From: Roseimicrobium sp. ORNL1
GTDB lineage: Bacteria; Verrucomicrobiota; Verrucomicrobiia; Verrucomicrobiales; Verrucomicrobiaceae
Direction: 5' to 3'
Assembly: GCF_011044495.1 (NCBI RefSeq)
Contig: NZ_CP049143.1
Location: 4,526,001 to 4,590,000, forward strand
DNA length: 64,000 nt
Of this stretch, positions 51,835 to 63,316 are shown piece after piece (positions within the stretch are counted from its first letter, which is position 1; each line of letters starts with the position of its first letter). Made by a program: the position numbers and the translations under genes. The notes beneath the pieces were generated by a model. The model made no database searches and was not told the DNA's origin. It saw only the letters and a list, made by a program, of their open reading frames with translations.

Positions 51835-53034
51835 ATGACATTCTCTGTTTCGAATCACAACCCCGCTCTTGCCGTACTTTTTAGGTGCAGACTCGCGCAG
51901 AAGGCCGTGTCGGCCCTCCTTGTGGCGGGTTTGGCTGTCACCGCTGCGGCACAGGACTGGCCGGTGGCTCGTGGCAATGCCCCAATGACAGGCAACTCGG
52001 CCACAAAGCTGAATTTTCCTTTGGAACTGGCGTGGACCTTTGCCGCGGGGGACAAGGCAAAACGCGAGGGCGTCATCGCGGAGTCCGTGGTGCAGGGCGG
52101 CCGGGTGTACGTGGGCAGCCAGAGCGGGCGCTTCTACAGCCTGGACCTCGTCAGTGGCAAGGAACTCTGGAAGGTGGAGAAAAAAGGCGCCTTCGAGGGG
52201 AATGCCGGATTCGCCGGAGACCTTGTCATCGCCGGCTGTGTGGATGGCTTCGTCTATGCCTGGAACAAGAGCGATGGCAAGGAGGTCTGGAAGTTCGAGA
52301 CGGACGGCGAAGTCCACGCCGGCGTGAACATCTGGACCGGTCCGGATGGCAAGCTCCGCGCCCTGGTGGGCAGCTATGACAACAAGCTCTACTGCCTGGA
52401 TGCCGCCACCGGCGCCAAACTCTGGGAATACGAGACCGCCAACTACGTGAACGGTGCCGCGGCCATTTTCGACGGCAAGACGGCCTTCGGCGGCTGCGAC
52501 GGCACGCTCTACATCCTGGACATGGAGAAGGGCACCGAGGTGAAAAAGATCGAAATCGGCGCCTACATCGGCAACAACATCGCCGTGGACAAGGGGGTGG
52601 CCTACATCACCCACTACGGCAACAAGGTGGTGGCCTACGCCCTCTCCGACGGCGCCAAGCTCTGGGAATACGGCGACCGCGACTTCCCTTACTATGCCGC
52701 TGCCGCCGTGACGGACGGCTGGGTGGTGGCCGCTGGTCGGGACAAGCGCGTGCGCGGCTTGGAGCGGCAGAAGGGCGAGGAGAAGTGGGTCTTCCGCACC
52801 CGCGGCGATGTGGACAGCTCCCCCCTCATCTGCGCCGGGGCCACGGTCCTCTTTGGCAGCAATGACGGATTTTTTTACGCAGCAAATCTGTCCACAGGTG
52901 AGGAGACCTGGCGGTATGAGGTAGGTGCCCCTGTCAAAACCGCCCCGGCGGTAGCCGGTGACTTTGTGCTCATTGGCGCTGACGACGGGAACATCTACTG
53001 CTTCAAGAATGGAAAAGCTGCTGAATCGAAATAA
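51835..53034 (+). CDS. Exported PQQ-type beta-propeller protein
   Basis: 399 residues from ATG 51835 (ATG 51823 is in frame). A signal peptide ends near TAAAQ. Repeated blades of about 40 residues are seen, each with a VYVGSQSGRFYSLDLVSGKELW-style module (also FVYAWNKSDGKEVWKFE, KLYCLDAATGAKLWEYE, TLYILDMEKGTE, VRGLERQKGEEKWVF, FYAANLSTGEETWRYE, IYCF). This is BamB/PQQ-like propeller architecture. It may be an envelope scaffold; the lack of the quinoprotein active-site residues argues against a dehydrogenase. Confidence 0.8.
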   Translation: MTFSVSNHNPALAVLFRCRLAQKAVSALLVAGLAVTAAAQDWPVARGNAPMTGNSATKLNFPLELAWTFAAGDKAKREGVIAESVVQGGRVYVGSQSGRFYSLDLVSGKELWKVEKKGAFEGNAGFAGDLVIAGCVDGFVYAWNKSDGKEVWKFETDGEVHAGVNIWTGPDGKLRALVGSYDNKLYCLDAATGAKLWEYETANYVNGAAAIFDGKTAFGGCDGTLYILDMEKGTEVKKIEIGAYIGNNIAVDKGVAYITHYGNKVVAYALSDGAKLWEYGDRDFPYYAAAAVTDGWVVAAGRDKRVRGLERQKGEEKWVFRTRGDVDSSPLICAGATVLFGSNDGFFYAANLSTGEETWRYEVGAPVKTAPAVAGDFVLIGADDGNIYCFKNGKAAESK

Positions 53035-53125
53035 CCTGACGCGCAATTCACTCCCGCCCTGCCCCGTTTTGTTTTAGATCCTGCTCACCTCGCCTACCCC
53101 TCTCACCCGGCTTTTCCCCCCTCGC

Positions 53126-54475
53126 ATGTCTGCTGTCGACGAAATCCCCCTGACCCACCTTTCCGACAAGAAGTCCCACCACGCCACGGAGGCAGGGAAC
53201 TACTTTGTGGCGAACTACCCGCCCTTCTCCTTCTGGCAGAAGGAACAGGCCTTCGCCGTGGAAAAGGTGCTGGACTCCCCTGCTCCCAAGGACATCCCGC
53301 TGGGACTGTACTTCCACATCCCCTTCTGCCGGAAGCGCTGCCACTTCTGCTACTTCCGCGTGTACACGGACAAGAACGCATCCGAAATCCGCCGCTACAT
53401 CCACGCGGGCATGGAGGAGTTCACCCGGTATGCGGCGCGCCCGTATCTGCAGGGCCGCAAGCCGCTCTTCGTCTACTTTGGCGGCGGCACTCCCTCCTAC
53501 CTCTCGGTACCGCAGCTCCAGGAACTCACCAACCGCATGAAGGATCTCATGCCGTGGGACGAGGCCCAGGAAGTTGCCTTCGAAGCCGAGCCCGGCACGC
53601 TGAATGAGAAGAAGCTGGAAGCCATCCGCGAGATTGGCGTGACCCGACTGAGCCTCGGCGTCGAGCACTTCGAAGATCACATCCTGGAGTCGAATGGTCG
53701 CGCGCACCGCAGCGGTGAAATCGACCGCGCCTACCGCTTCGCCCGCAGCCTGGGCTTTGAGCACATCAACATCGACCTCATCGCGGGGATGATGAATGAC
53801 ACCACCGAGTTGTGGCAGAAGGCCGTGGCGAAGGCGGTGGAAATGCAGCCCGACTGCGTGACCATCTACCAGATGGAGGTGCCGTATAACACCGGCATCT
53901 ACAAGCAGATGAAGGAAGAGGGCAAGGTCACCGCGCCCGTGGCCGACTGGGAAACGAAGCGCGCGTGGGTATCGTACGCCTTCGATGAATTTGTGAAGGC
54001 CGGCTACACCGTGACCAGCGCGTACACCGTGGTGAAGAACCCCGACAAGATCAAATTTGTGTACCGCGATGCACTATGGGAAGGCGCCGACCTCCTGCCT
54101 CTCGGTGTCGCCTCCTTCGGTCACCTCGGTGGTATCCACCTGCAGAACCAGGCGGACATCCTGCCGTACATCGATACGATTGAGAAAGGCGGCAGCGCCA
54201 TCTTCCGCGCCTATGCCACCAGCCCTGATGAACGCTTCATCCGCGAGTTCATCCTGAAGCTGAAGCTGGGCCAGTCCCGCCCCAGTTACTACAAGGCCAA
54301 GTTCGGCGAGGACGTGCTGACGCGCTTCGCTCCGCAGCTGAACTGGCTGGTGCAGGAGGGCTTCGCCGTCATTGGCGACGACCTGATCACCCTCACGCGT
54401 GATGGCCTCTTGCAGGTGGATCGTCTGCTGCACGAGTTCTTCATGCCGCACCACCGCCACGCTCGTTACACGTAA
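53126..54475 (+). CDS. Radical SAM protein, HemW/coproporphyrinogen III oxidase-like
   Basis: 449 residues, cytoplasmic. The SAM cluster motif is C68-x3-C72-x2-C75 in HIPFCRKRCHFCYF, with YFGGGTPSYLS (SAM-binding Gly-rich motif) and the FEAEPGTLNEKKL and RLSLGVEHFEDHIL segments of the HemN/HemW group. The fourth Cys seen in true HemN is absent. The following gene encodes a chorismate-lyase-like protein. Possible roles include heme trafficking or quinone-related chemistry, but substrate assignment is open. Confidence 0.85.
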   Translation: MSAVDEIPLTHLSDKKSHHATEAGNYFVANYPPFSFWQKEQAFAVEKVLDSPAPKDIPLGLYFHIPFCRKRCHFCYFRVYTDKNASEIRRYIHAGMEEFTRYAARPYLQGRKPLFVYFGGGTPSYLSVPQLQELTNRMKDLMPWDEAQEVAFEAEPGTLNEKKLEAIREIGVTRLSLGVEHFEDHILESNGRAHRSGEIDRAYRFARSLGFEHINIDLIAGMMNDTTELWQKAVAKAVEMQPDCVTIYQMEVPYNTGIYKQMKEEGKVTAPVADWETKRAWVSYAFDEFVKAGYTVTSAYTVVKNPDKIKFVYRDALWEGADLLPLGVASFGHLGGIHLQNQADILPYIDTIEKGGSAIFRAYATSPDERFIREFILKLKLGQSRPSYYKAKFGEDVLTRFAPQLNWLVQEGFAVIGDDLITLTRDGLLQVDRLLHEFFMPHHRHARYT

Positions 54476-54485
54476 TGATGTATCG

Positions 54486-54510
54486 CATCCCATCACGTAA
54501 TGATGGGATG
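54486..54510. terminator. Hairpin between rSAM and UbiC-like genes
   Basis: CATCCCATCA (54486-54495) pairs exactly with TGATGGGATG (54501-54510) around a CGTAA loop. No T-run follows, so it may attenuate or stabilise rather than terminate. The words ACGTAATGATG occur twice here, once over the rSAM stop codon. Confidence 0.5.
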
Positions 54511-54604
54511 GGATGCAAGATGATGCCAAGTGAGTTCGTCTGATGGAATAGCGCCCGACCTGATGTCCCAGCCGGAACCTCCAACCCGCCACCCGGAAGC
54601 CACC

Positions 54605-55207
54605 ATGACCCCCGCCGTACTGGACCAGCCCGCTGCCTCCGCATCATCGGCTTCGTCAGCCGCGACGACGGACATCCTTGCACCGCTTCGCTTTTTCTAT
54701 GGATTGGGAAGCGAGAGTCCGCGCGTGACCTTTCTGGATCCGGACGAGATGCCCGAGCCCGCCCATCACCTGTTGGTGCATCAGAGCGACATGACCGGTC
54801 GCCTGCGTGACTATCATCACAGCGAGATCACCCTCGATGTGCATGCGAAGTCGCGCATTGGAAATTACCTCGTGCGAGCCTCCGTCTTGAAGAGCAAGAG
54901 CGAAGGCATGCCTGTGGAGTTTGGCGCCATTGGCATCCACCTGGATGGCTTCGATGACGGCGCTCGCGAATTGATTCTGGAGGGCAAAGTTCCCCTCGGC
55001 GGCATCATCACGCAACGCGGCATCGGTCACCTCAGCCGTCCCTGCGGCTACTTCCGCATCGAGATCGATCATCGCCTCGCCACCCTGCTGGGAGGCTGGG
55101 AGGGACAGACCCTGTATGGCAGGTGCAATACCCTCCATCACGCCGACGGCTCCGCCCTCGCCGAGGTAGTCGAAGTGCTGCCGGCGGAAAGAGTGGGAAG
55201 GGAGTAA
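54605..55207 (+). CDS. Chorismate lyase-like protein (UbiC fold)
   Basis: 200 residues from ATG 54605, which has a GGAAG site six bases upstream; GTG 54530 and ATG 54563 are in frame. The pattern PAHHLLVHQSDMTGRLRDYHH, GMPVEFGAIGIHLDGFDD and VPLGGIITQRGIG, together with a final LYGRCNTL-x-ADG segment, resembles UbiC/chorismate-pyruvate lyase-like folds. It might convert chorismate to 4-hydroxybenzoate, or have another substrate. The preceding gene is the HemW-like radical SAM protein. Confidence 0.65.
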   Translation: MTPAVLDQPAASASSASSAATTDILAPLRFFYGLGSESPRVTFLDPDEMPEPAHHLLVHQSDMTGRLRDYHHSEITLDVHAKSRIGNYLVRASVLKSKSEGMPVEFGAIGIHLDGFDDGARELILEGKVPLGGIITQRGIGHLSRPCGYFRIEIDHRLATLLGGWEGQTLYGRCNTLHHADGSALAEVVEVLPAERVGRE

Positions 55208-55421
55208 CGGCCCAGCCGCATTCGCATCCGATTGGTGCAGCCATCCACCGGCCTACCGCCGGTCGTATGCTCCTATTGACAAGGCTTTGGCTCACGGGCT
55301 GGCCACCAGGGGACAATCGTCACAAAAAATCATGGGCTGGAACGCGCGATGCCTTGCTGATTAGTGGACGCTCCGAAAAAAACAGGAGTCGCCCCCACGG
55401 AAACCAAAACTGAAACCAGCC

Positions 55422-55682
55422 ATGAAAATGAAATGCACGCTGTTGCTTACTGCCATGGCAGTAGGCGGCACCCTATCGACGGCACAAGCCGGTCCTGATC
55501 TGCAAATCCAAGAGCAGCGCAGAAACATTGCTCAACGTCAGGAACATACCCACACGGTGACCGCCGGCCAGGGCGGAGCCGTCACGTTCACCTGGGTGGC
55601 ATCCTCGTCTGGCAAAGGCGGTACGGTCATCAGCAATCCTGCGACCACAAACGTCGCCGTGTCGAAGTCCAGGACAAAATAA
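55422..55682 (+). CDS. Small secreted protein
   Basis: 86 residues: signal peptide MKMKCTLLLTAMAVGGTLST (cleavage near AQAGP), then 60 residues of which the C-terminal half is Gly/Ser/Thr-rich beta-like sequence (VTAGQGGAVTFTWVASSSGKGGTVISN). No family recognised. The start is supported by the clear leader. Confidence 0.55.
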   Translation: MKMKCTLLLTAMAVGGTLSTAQAGPDLQIQEQRRNIAQRQEHTHTVTAGQGGAVTFTWVASSSGKGGTVISNPATTNVAVSKSRTK

Positions 55683-55756
55683 TCTGGGAACCGAGTCGTG
55701 CTGAAAGGTGCGGCATGTGCAGGGATTCAAGTGGCACCTCGACTGCTACCCGTCCC

Positions 55757-56470
55757 TCACCTGCCGCCCTCCAGCACCTCCAGCAGCGCTGTTCTGGTCA
55801 TCGGGTCCAATCCGTCCACCGCTTGCATGATCTCTTCCAATGACGGCTGAAGCCACGCCGGCCGGAAGAACGCCCAGATACTGCTGATGAGGAGCATGAA
55901 TACGATGCCGTAAAGCCCGCCCGCCAGGGAAGCCAGCAATGCGGATAGCACCCCGTTAGAATTGCCCGCCACCGCGGGGCCCGGCCAATCCTGGACTTGG
56001 GGAGTCACCTTTCCCAGATCCAGCGCCGCGACTTCCGGCGATGGATTTTTCTTCAGGAACTCAATGGTAGCCATGTAGAAATGCATCTGAACGCGAAGCA
56101 GTTCACGCACGAGCTCCTCATCCGTCCCGGTGCCGGTGACTTTGATGATGTTTGTGCCCTTCGCACACTCCGCGTTGATCGAGATTATCATGAATTCGAC
56201 TTCTGGATGCAACTCGGCGACTGCCACCTTGGCCTTGTTCAGCCTCACGGCGGATTCGAGCATGAACACATGCTCCATGATCACAGACTCCTCGGGCATG
56301 GTTCCATCCGGCATCGCGAGAAGAACCCTGCCCGTCGTCACGAAGCCGCTCCCCTGGATTTCATTCTGGGTGTACACCACCGGCCCTATGATAGCGGCAA
56401 AGAGAAACGGCACCCACCACATGCGGGCGATGATTTTGCGGAACGCTTTGCTGAAGCTTCGGGTCTGCAT
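55757..56470 (-). CDS. Wzz-like two-TM protein, third tandem paralog
   Basis: 237 residues from ATG 56470 (the frame extends to 56584 without a leader). TM helices at about 14-32 and 185-205, with a periplasmic domain between them. It shares with the two upstream genes the N-terminal SRSKAFR-type basic start, a GRVLLAMPDGTMPEESVIMEHV-like strand, and the C-terminal FRPAWLQPSLEEIMQAVDGL segment. This fits a polysaccharide co-polymerase (Wzz) or chain-length-regulator architecture, assigned tentatively. Confidence 0.65.
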   Translation of the reverse strand: MQTRSFSKAFRKIIARMWWVPFLFAAIIGPVVYTQNEIQGSGFVTTGRVLLAMPDGTMPEESVIMEHVFMLESAVRLNKAKVAVAELHPEVEFMIISINAECAKGTNIIKVTGTGTDEELVRELLRVQMHFYMATIEFLKKNPSPEVAALDLGKVTPQVQDWPGPAVAGNSNGVLSALLASLAGGLYGIVFMLLISSIWAFFRPAWLQPSLEEIMQAVDGLDPMTRTALLEVLEGGR

Positions 56471-56504
56471 GAATGAAGCAGGGACTTTCTTAAAAAACCA
56501 TGTC

Positions 56505-57242
56505 TCAAGCGGCAAAGTCGCCGGACATTTCACTGCCAACCCGCTCTTTGAGCCACGCCACCAGCACGGCATGACTGGTGGCATCCAATCCAGCCGAGGC
56601 TTTCACGATCTCGTCCAGGGAGGGCTGCGTGCTCGCGGGGCGGAAAAGTGCCCACACACCGCTGATGAGGAACATGAGCACCATACCTGCCATCCCTCCA
56701 CCGACCACAATCAGAACCATGGGCGCGGTGAACTCTCTTCGTTTTTCAACCGCCGGACCTGCCAGTTCAAGAATCATGGGAACAGCCTTCCGGTTCAGCT
56801 TCTCGCCTGCAGGTGACGGCCTGCGGTGCATGTTTTCCACCGTCGCAATATAAGCTGCCAGACCCTCGTTCAGGTAGATCTGCGTGCTACGCCCCTCGGA
56901 TCCGGTAGCGGTGACATGGATGAGACCGCCTTTCCCATCGGTGACTTTGAGATGGTTCTTGGGCGGTGTCTGATCCGGCTCCTGTTCCTTGGTGCGCGTC
57001 GCGGCTTGTTCCGCGACGGTGGAAGATGTCAGAAGCGAGACGTGCGCCTGAATGACTGCCTCATCTGGCGCTTCTCCGCCGGGCAAGGTCACGATAATCT
57101 TGCCCAAGGCCACCCACTCTTCGGGCTGGTTTTTGTAGTAGTGGTGCCACCATCCTCCACCCACGACTACCACGAGCAAAGGAAGCCACCACGTCCAGAG
57201 GATCGCGTTGCGGAAAGCTTTGCTGCGGCTGCGGGGATACAT
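56505..57242 (-). CDS. Wzz-like two-TM protein, second tandem paralog
   Basis: 245 residues from ATG 57242 (MYPRSRSKAFRNAILWTWWL). The same topology as its neighbours: TM1 near 14-32, TM2 near 185-208 in LIVVGGGMAGMVLMFLISGV, followed by FRPASTQPSLDEIVKASAGLD. The gene is 34 bp upstream of the third paralog, and all three are probably one transcript read towards lower coordinates. Confidence 0.7.
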   Translation of the reverse strand: MYPRSRSKAFRNAILWTWWLPLLVVVVGGGWWHHYYKNQPEEWVALGKIIVTLPGGEAPDEAVIQAHVSLLTSSTVAEQAATRTKEQEPDQTPPKNHLKVTDGKGGLIHVTATGSEGRSTQIYLNEGLAAYIATVENMHRRPSPAGEKLNRKAVPMILELAGPAVEKRREFTAPMVLIVVGGGMAGMVLMFLISGVWALFRPASTQPSLDEIVKASAGLDATSHAVLVAWLKERVGSEMSGDFAA

Positions 57243-57315
57243 GAGTGAGTGCTCAGGACACCGTGGCGAAAAAAATGAGATAGGCAAGCAGGGCATTCAG
57301 GCAGGATAAGCCACC

Positions 57316-57948
57316 TCACTGCGGGATCCTGGCGGGACGGATCCATACCCACAATCCGCAAAGCACGAGCGTGCTCACGAAGCCGATGACACCCGCCGGA
57401 ATGGCCGCAAAGAAAAGTGCGGCGAGAACCGGATGATTCTGCTGCTCGATAGCCGGCTCTGCCTGCTTGAGAATCGTCGGAGACGCCTTCAGAATCAGTT
57501 CATCTCCGGGCCGCGGGTCCAGGCGCACCCACTTGACGATGTTGAGGTAGGTATTCATGCCCTCATCTAGGAAAGTCTCCACAGGCTTTGCATCCAGTCC
57601 GCTGGCACGTGCAACGAGCACACCATCCTCTCCACTGCTGGCCCTGATGACAGGTCCCGATTGCTGGAACGAGTGAAGGTCAGGATAAGCCTCCTTCACC
57701 TTGGCTTTGGCTGACTCGGCGACGGTAGAAGACTGGAGAATTTTGACATGCGCTTCCATGGTACTTTTGTCGGGCACCCCACCGTCGGCAAGGGTCAGAC
57801 GAATCGTCGCAAAGGTCAGCCAGTCATTGGGCTGATTCATCTCAGGGACGTACTTCACCGCTCCGGCCACGACAGCCACCACCAAGGGGAGCCACCACGT
57901 CCAGAGGAGCGCGTTGCGGAAGGCTTGGCTGCGACTGCGGGAATACAT
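57316..57948 (-). CDS. Wzz-like two-TM protein, first tandem paralog
   Basis: 210 residues from ATG 57948 (MYSRSRSQAFRNALLWTWWL), the first of the three. The domain order matches the others, but this copy stops at WVWIRPARIPQ, without the PSLDEI...GLD tail. The reading frame continues upstream through the ileS start on the opposite strand, and that part is not coding on this strand. Confidence 0.7.
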   Translation of the reverse strand: MYSRSRSQAFRNALLWTWWLPLVVAVVAGAVKYVPEMNQPNDWLTFATIRLTLADGGVPDKSTMEAHVKILQSSTVAESAKAKVKEAYPDLHSFQQSGPVIRASSGEDGVLVARASGLDAKPVETFLDEGMNTYLNIVKWVRLDPRPGDELILKASPTILKQAEPAIEQQNHPVLAALFFAAIPAGVIGFVSTLVLCGLWVWIRPARIPQ

Positions 57949-58107
57949 GCGTAAGTGAGCCAGACACCGTGGCGAAAAACACGCCTCGGGCAAGGGTCGC
58001 TCGGGCGAAAGAGTCACCCCATGTCGCACCTCGCCGCATTTGCCTTTCCCCCAAAGTCCGCTAGGCTCACCACCCACCATTTTCCCCGGCGTGCCGGACA
58101 AAACCTG

Positions 58108-60897
<2,790 letters not shown>

Positions 60898-60923
60898 GGC
60901 TTACCGTCCAGACCAGGACGCGA

Positions 60924-60946
60924 GGACCACAGCGGTACTGTGGTCC
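60924..60946. terminator. Hairpin between ileS and the convergent gene
   Basis: GGACCACAG (60924-60932) pairs with CTGTGGTCC (60938-60946) around a CGGTA loop, a perfect 9-bp stem placed between convergent ileS (plus) and the 60979 gene (minus). The T-run is short (CTTC), so efficiency is uncertain. Confidence 0.65.
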
Positions 60947-60978
60947 CTTCGCCGTGCCGTCTTCTATTGAGATACCTC

Positions 60979-61710
60979 TCAGCGATACCGGGTGAATCCT
61001 TGCATGCCTGAGCGAAACGGGTTTTCCAAGGATATACCCAGGCGATCAAGGGAGTTACTCAGACGGTTTGCAGCCGCGCTCATGCGATTCATGGCCTCAA
61101 TTTTTTCAATCTCCTGGAGCTGGCGCATCTCCTCCGCCGCGGCAGCATCGTTGCCTTGCTGGCGATAGAGCCATGCATTGTACTCGTGCGCGAACTTGGA
61201 AGCCTTCAAGTCAAAGCGACCTGACCTGATGCCCTCAAGCATGGAAGCCTGCTCTTCCCGCTTTTTGGTCACCTCGCGGTCCAGTGAACTGATCTGATAA
61301 CTCCACATGGCAATCCACCGCGACTTTACATCCGCCTGGGTGACCGGCTTCCCGACGGCCGGCTTGGAGCCTTCCGCTTCCGCTTCCCTTAACACTGCCT
61401 TTTCCGACTCGACCTTGGCCTGACGCTCAGCAGTTGCGTTCTCCATCTGAGCTCGGTGCTCCTGTGCCTTTGCTGGATCAAAGGCGAGCTTCTCCTGGAT
61501 TTCCTTTGGCAGAGCCTCGTAAGGCACTTTTATCAAGCCACCGTCATGGCTGAAGCGAACGCCGTCCGGCTCCACCTTGGTGGCTCGAAGGTTGGTGTAT
61601 GTCTTCTGCGCAATGCCGACCCCCAGCTTCAATTCAGGCAGCGTGATGTCAGGCGGTTGCCCTACTAGCGTGGTGGTGAGAAGACACAGCACAAAGCTTA
61701 TTCTTTTCAT
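60979..61710 (-). CDS. Secreted hypothetical protein
   Basis: 243 residues from ATG 61710, which starts the signal peptide (MKRISFVLCLLTTTLVGQPP). The mature part begins with a small domain (TYTNLRATKVEPDGVRFSHD then GGLIKVPYEALPKEIQEKL), a motif repeated in many Verrucomicrobia secreted proteins, then a long helical region rich in Glu/Lys/Ala and a C-terminal MSAAANRLSNSLDRLGISLE stretch. Function unknown. Confidence 0.65.
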   Translation of the reverse strand: MKRISFVLCLLTTTLVGQPPDITLPELKLGVGIAQKTYTNLRATKVEPDGVRFSHDGGLIKVPYEALPKEIQEKLAFDPAKAQEHRAQMENATAERQAKVESEKAVLREAEAEGSKPAVGKPVTQADVKSRWIAMWSYQISSLDREVTKKREEQASMLEGIRSGRFDLKASKFAHEYNAWLYRQQGNDAAAAEEMRQLQEIEKIEAMNRMSAAANRLSNSLDRLGISLENPFRSGMQGFTRYR

Positions 61711-61912
61711 GAGCGAAGAATATCTTTTCTCTTTGCCTGCCCACAACTGAATTACTTTGCGATACAGTAAATTTTTACGCATCCCGCGCCCGTCCTTCTG
61801 AGCAGCACCGCATCCCTCATTTGGGAGGGGTGTAAAAGGAAGGATCCTGCGCTCAGGGACATCACAGGTCGACCTGAAGGACCGGCAGACTCATTCCGCT
61901 TCACGCATACAA

Positions 61913-61948
61913 AAAAGCGGTGCGAGGCTCTCACCGTCGCACCGCTCA
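61913..61948 (-). terminator. Rho-independent terminator of the DUF1080 gene
   Basis: On the minus strand AGCGGTGCGA and TCGCACCGCT form a 10-bp stem followed by a run of six T. It lies just past the stop codon of the DUF1080 protein. Confidence 0.9.
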
Positions 61949-61972
61949 CAGTCGTATCGTCGCACCGGCCCG

Positions 61973-63154
61973 TTACTTCTTCTTATCCCACTCGTGCTCT
62001 TTCACGATGGCGGCGATGTCAGAGGTCGCGGCGAAGTTGTCCGGCAGCAGCTTGAACTTCTTCATGTACTGCAGCGCGTTGTGCACCTGCAGGACTTCAC
62101 CCTTCTTGGACTCAATCTTGTCGGCCGGCACAGCCTTGATGCTGGCGACGTAGCCACTGGCGAGCTTGGTGCTTTCATCCAAGGCTGCTGCGTCCTGCTG
62201 GTAGCAGAGGGACTCCATGAGGCCGAGCATCTTCTCCTTGCCTTCAAGCTTCGCGGCTTTCTCGCGAACGCCCTTGGCGATTTCAGCGCGCTTCGCAGCG
62301 GTGGCTTCTTCGCTCATCACGCTCGTGTCGCCACCTTCGATGGCGCGCTTCGGCAGCGGGCGGTACCAGATGTTGCGATAGCGCACGGGGTTGCCGTGGT
62401 CCTGGAGCTTGAGGGGTCCCTTCTCGGGGAAGGCGCGGTCCTTCGTACGCGCCTTGTGACCGCCGCCACCCTGCAGCGGGGTGTGGTCCTGCACGAGCAC
62501 ACCGTTCACGAACACGGTCAGGTAGCCGGGATCCACGAGTTGGTCACCCTTGTACACGGGACGACGGAAGACGATGTCATACGCCTGCCACTCACCCGGT
62601 TTGCGCAGCGGGTTGGCCATGGGCGGATTCACGCCGTACACGGAGCCGGCGAAGCCGTCCGCGTAGGTGGGGTTTTCATAGTTGTCCAGCACCTGCACTT
62701 CCACCTGGCCCATGAGGAAGACGCCACTGTTGCCGCGGCCCTGGCTGTTGCCTTCCACCTTGCTGGGGGCGGACCATTCCACGTGGAGCTGGCAGTCGCC
62801 GAACTCGAGCTTGCTGCGCACGTAACCGGAGCCGGGCACGCACTGGAGGGAGCCGTCTTTCACTTCCCACTTCGTTGCCTCGGAGGGATTCTTGTCCGAG
62901 ACCCAGTTCACGATGGCGGACTCAGAACCGTCAAAGAGCACAATGGCGTCCGCTGGCGGCTTGCCCGGGACTTCCTGTGAGCTGAAAGTGCCCGGCTCCA
63001 CGCGGGCCGGCTGGGGACGATTCATGTCATGGATGGCCCAGGGATGCGTGGCATCCGGAGGGTCACCGTAGAATCCACCATCGGCTTGGAGGGACATGGT
63101 CAGTGTAGGCAGCGCCGTGACGGTCGCGGCCAGGATGAAGAGTGCGCGTTTCAT
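61973..63154 (-). CDS. Exported DUF1080 (3-keto-disaccharide hydrolase-like) protein
   Basis: 393 residues from ATG 63154 (MKRALFILAATVTALPTLTM). The DUF1080 jelly-roll domain is recognised by LFDGSESAIVNWV, SGYVRSKLEFGDCQLHVEW, GRGNSGVFLMGQVEVQVLD and GEWQAYDIVFR segments. Proteins of this family are exported and bind or cleave disaccharides and glycosides in PVC bacteria. C-terminal about 100 residues are helical and acidic (EATAAKRAEIAKGVREKAAK). It may act on the same glycans as the sulfatases, although the genes are far apart. Confidence 0.85.
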   Translation of the reverse strand: MKRALFILAATVTALPTLTMSLQADGGFYGDPPDATHPWAIHDMNRPQPARVEPGTFSSQEVPGKPPADAIVLFDGSESAIVNWVSDKNPSEATKWEVKDGSLQCVPGSGYVRSKLEFGDCQLHVEWSAPSKVEGNSQGRGNSGVFLMGQVEVQVLDNYENPTYADGFAGSVYGVNPPMANPLRKPGEWQAYDIVFRRPVYKGDQLVDPGYLTVFVNGVLVQDHTPLQGGGGHKARTKDRAFPEKGPLKLQDHGNPVRYRNIWYRPLPKRAIEGGDTSVMSEEATAAKRAEIAKGVREKAAKLEGKEKMLGLMESLCYQQDAAALDESTKLASGYVASIKAVPADKIESKKGEVLQVHNALQYMKKFKLLPDNFAATSDIAAIVKEHEWDKKK

Positions 63155-63263
63155 GGAATGAATCGGGGGACGAGCGTGATGACTGGTGACAAAGGAACCG
63201 GTCACATCAAAGCGCCTCCAAGCCCGCGTGAGGGGAACGAGGAGGCACCTGATGAAACCGGGA

Positions 63264-63284
63264 TGGAAAAGCCGCTCCGAGCGG
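63264..63284 (-). terminator. Terminator downstream of the YlbF-like gene
   Basis: On the minus strand AGCCGCT and AGCGGCT form a 7-bp stem with loop CGG, followed by TTTT. It lies about 33 bp past the stop codon at 63317. Confidence 0.7.
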
Positions 63285-63316
63285 CTGATTTCTATCGATC
63301 AAAACGTCACCGCCGA

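Noticed and set aside
57955-58107. 51-residue N-terminal extension of IleS
   Set aside because: It overlaps the region between divergent genes, lacks family similarity, and the ATG at 58108 gives a full-length enzyme.
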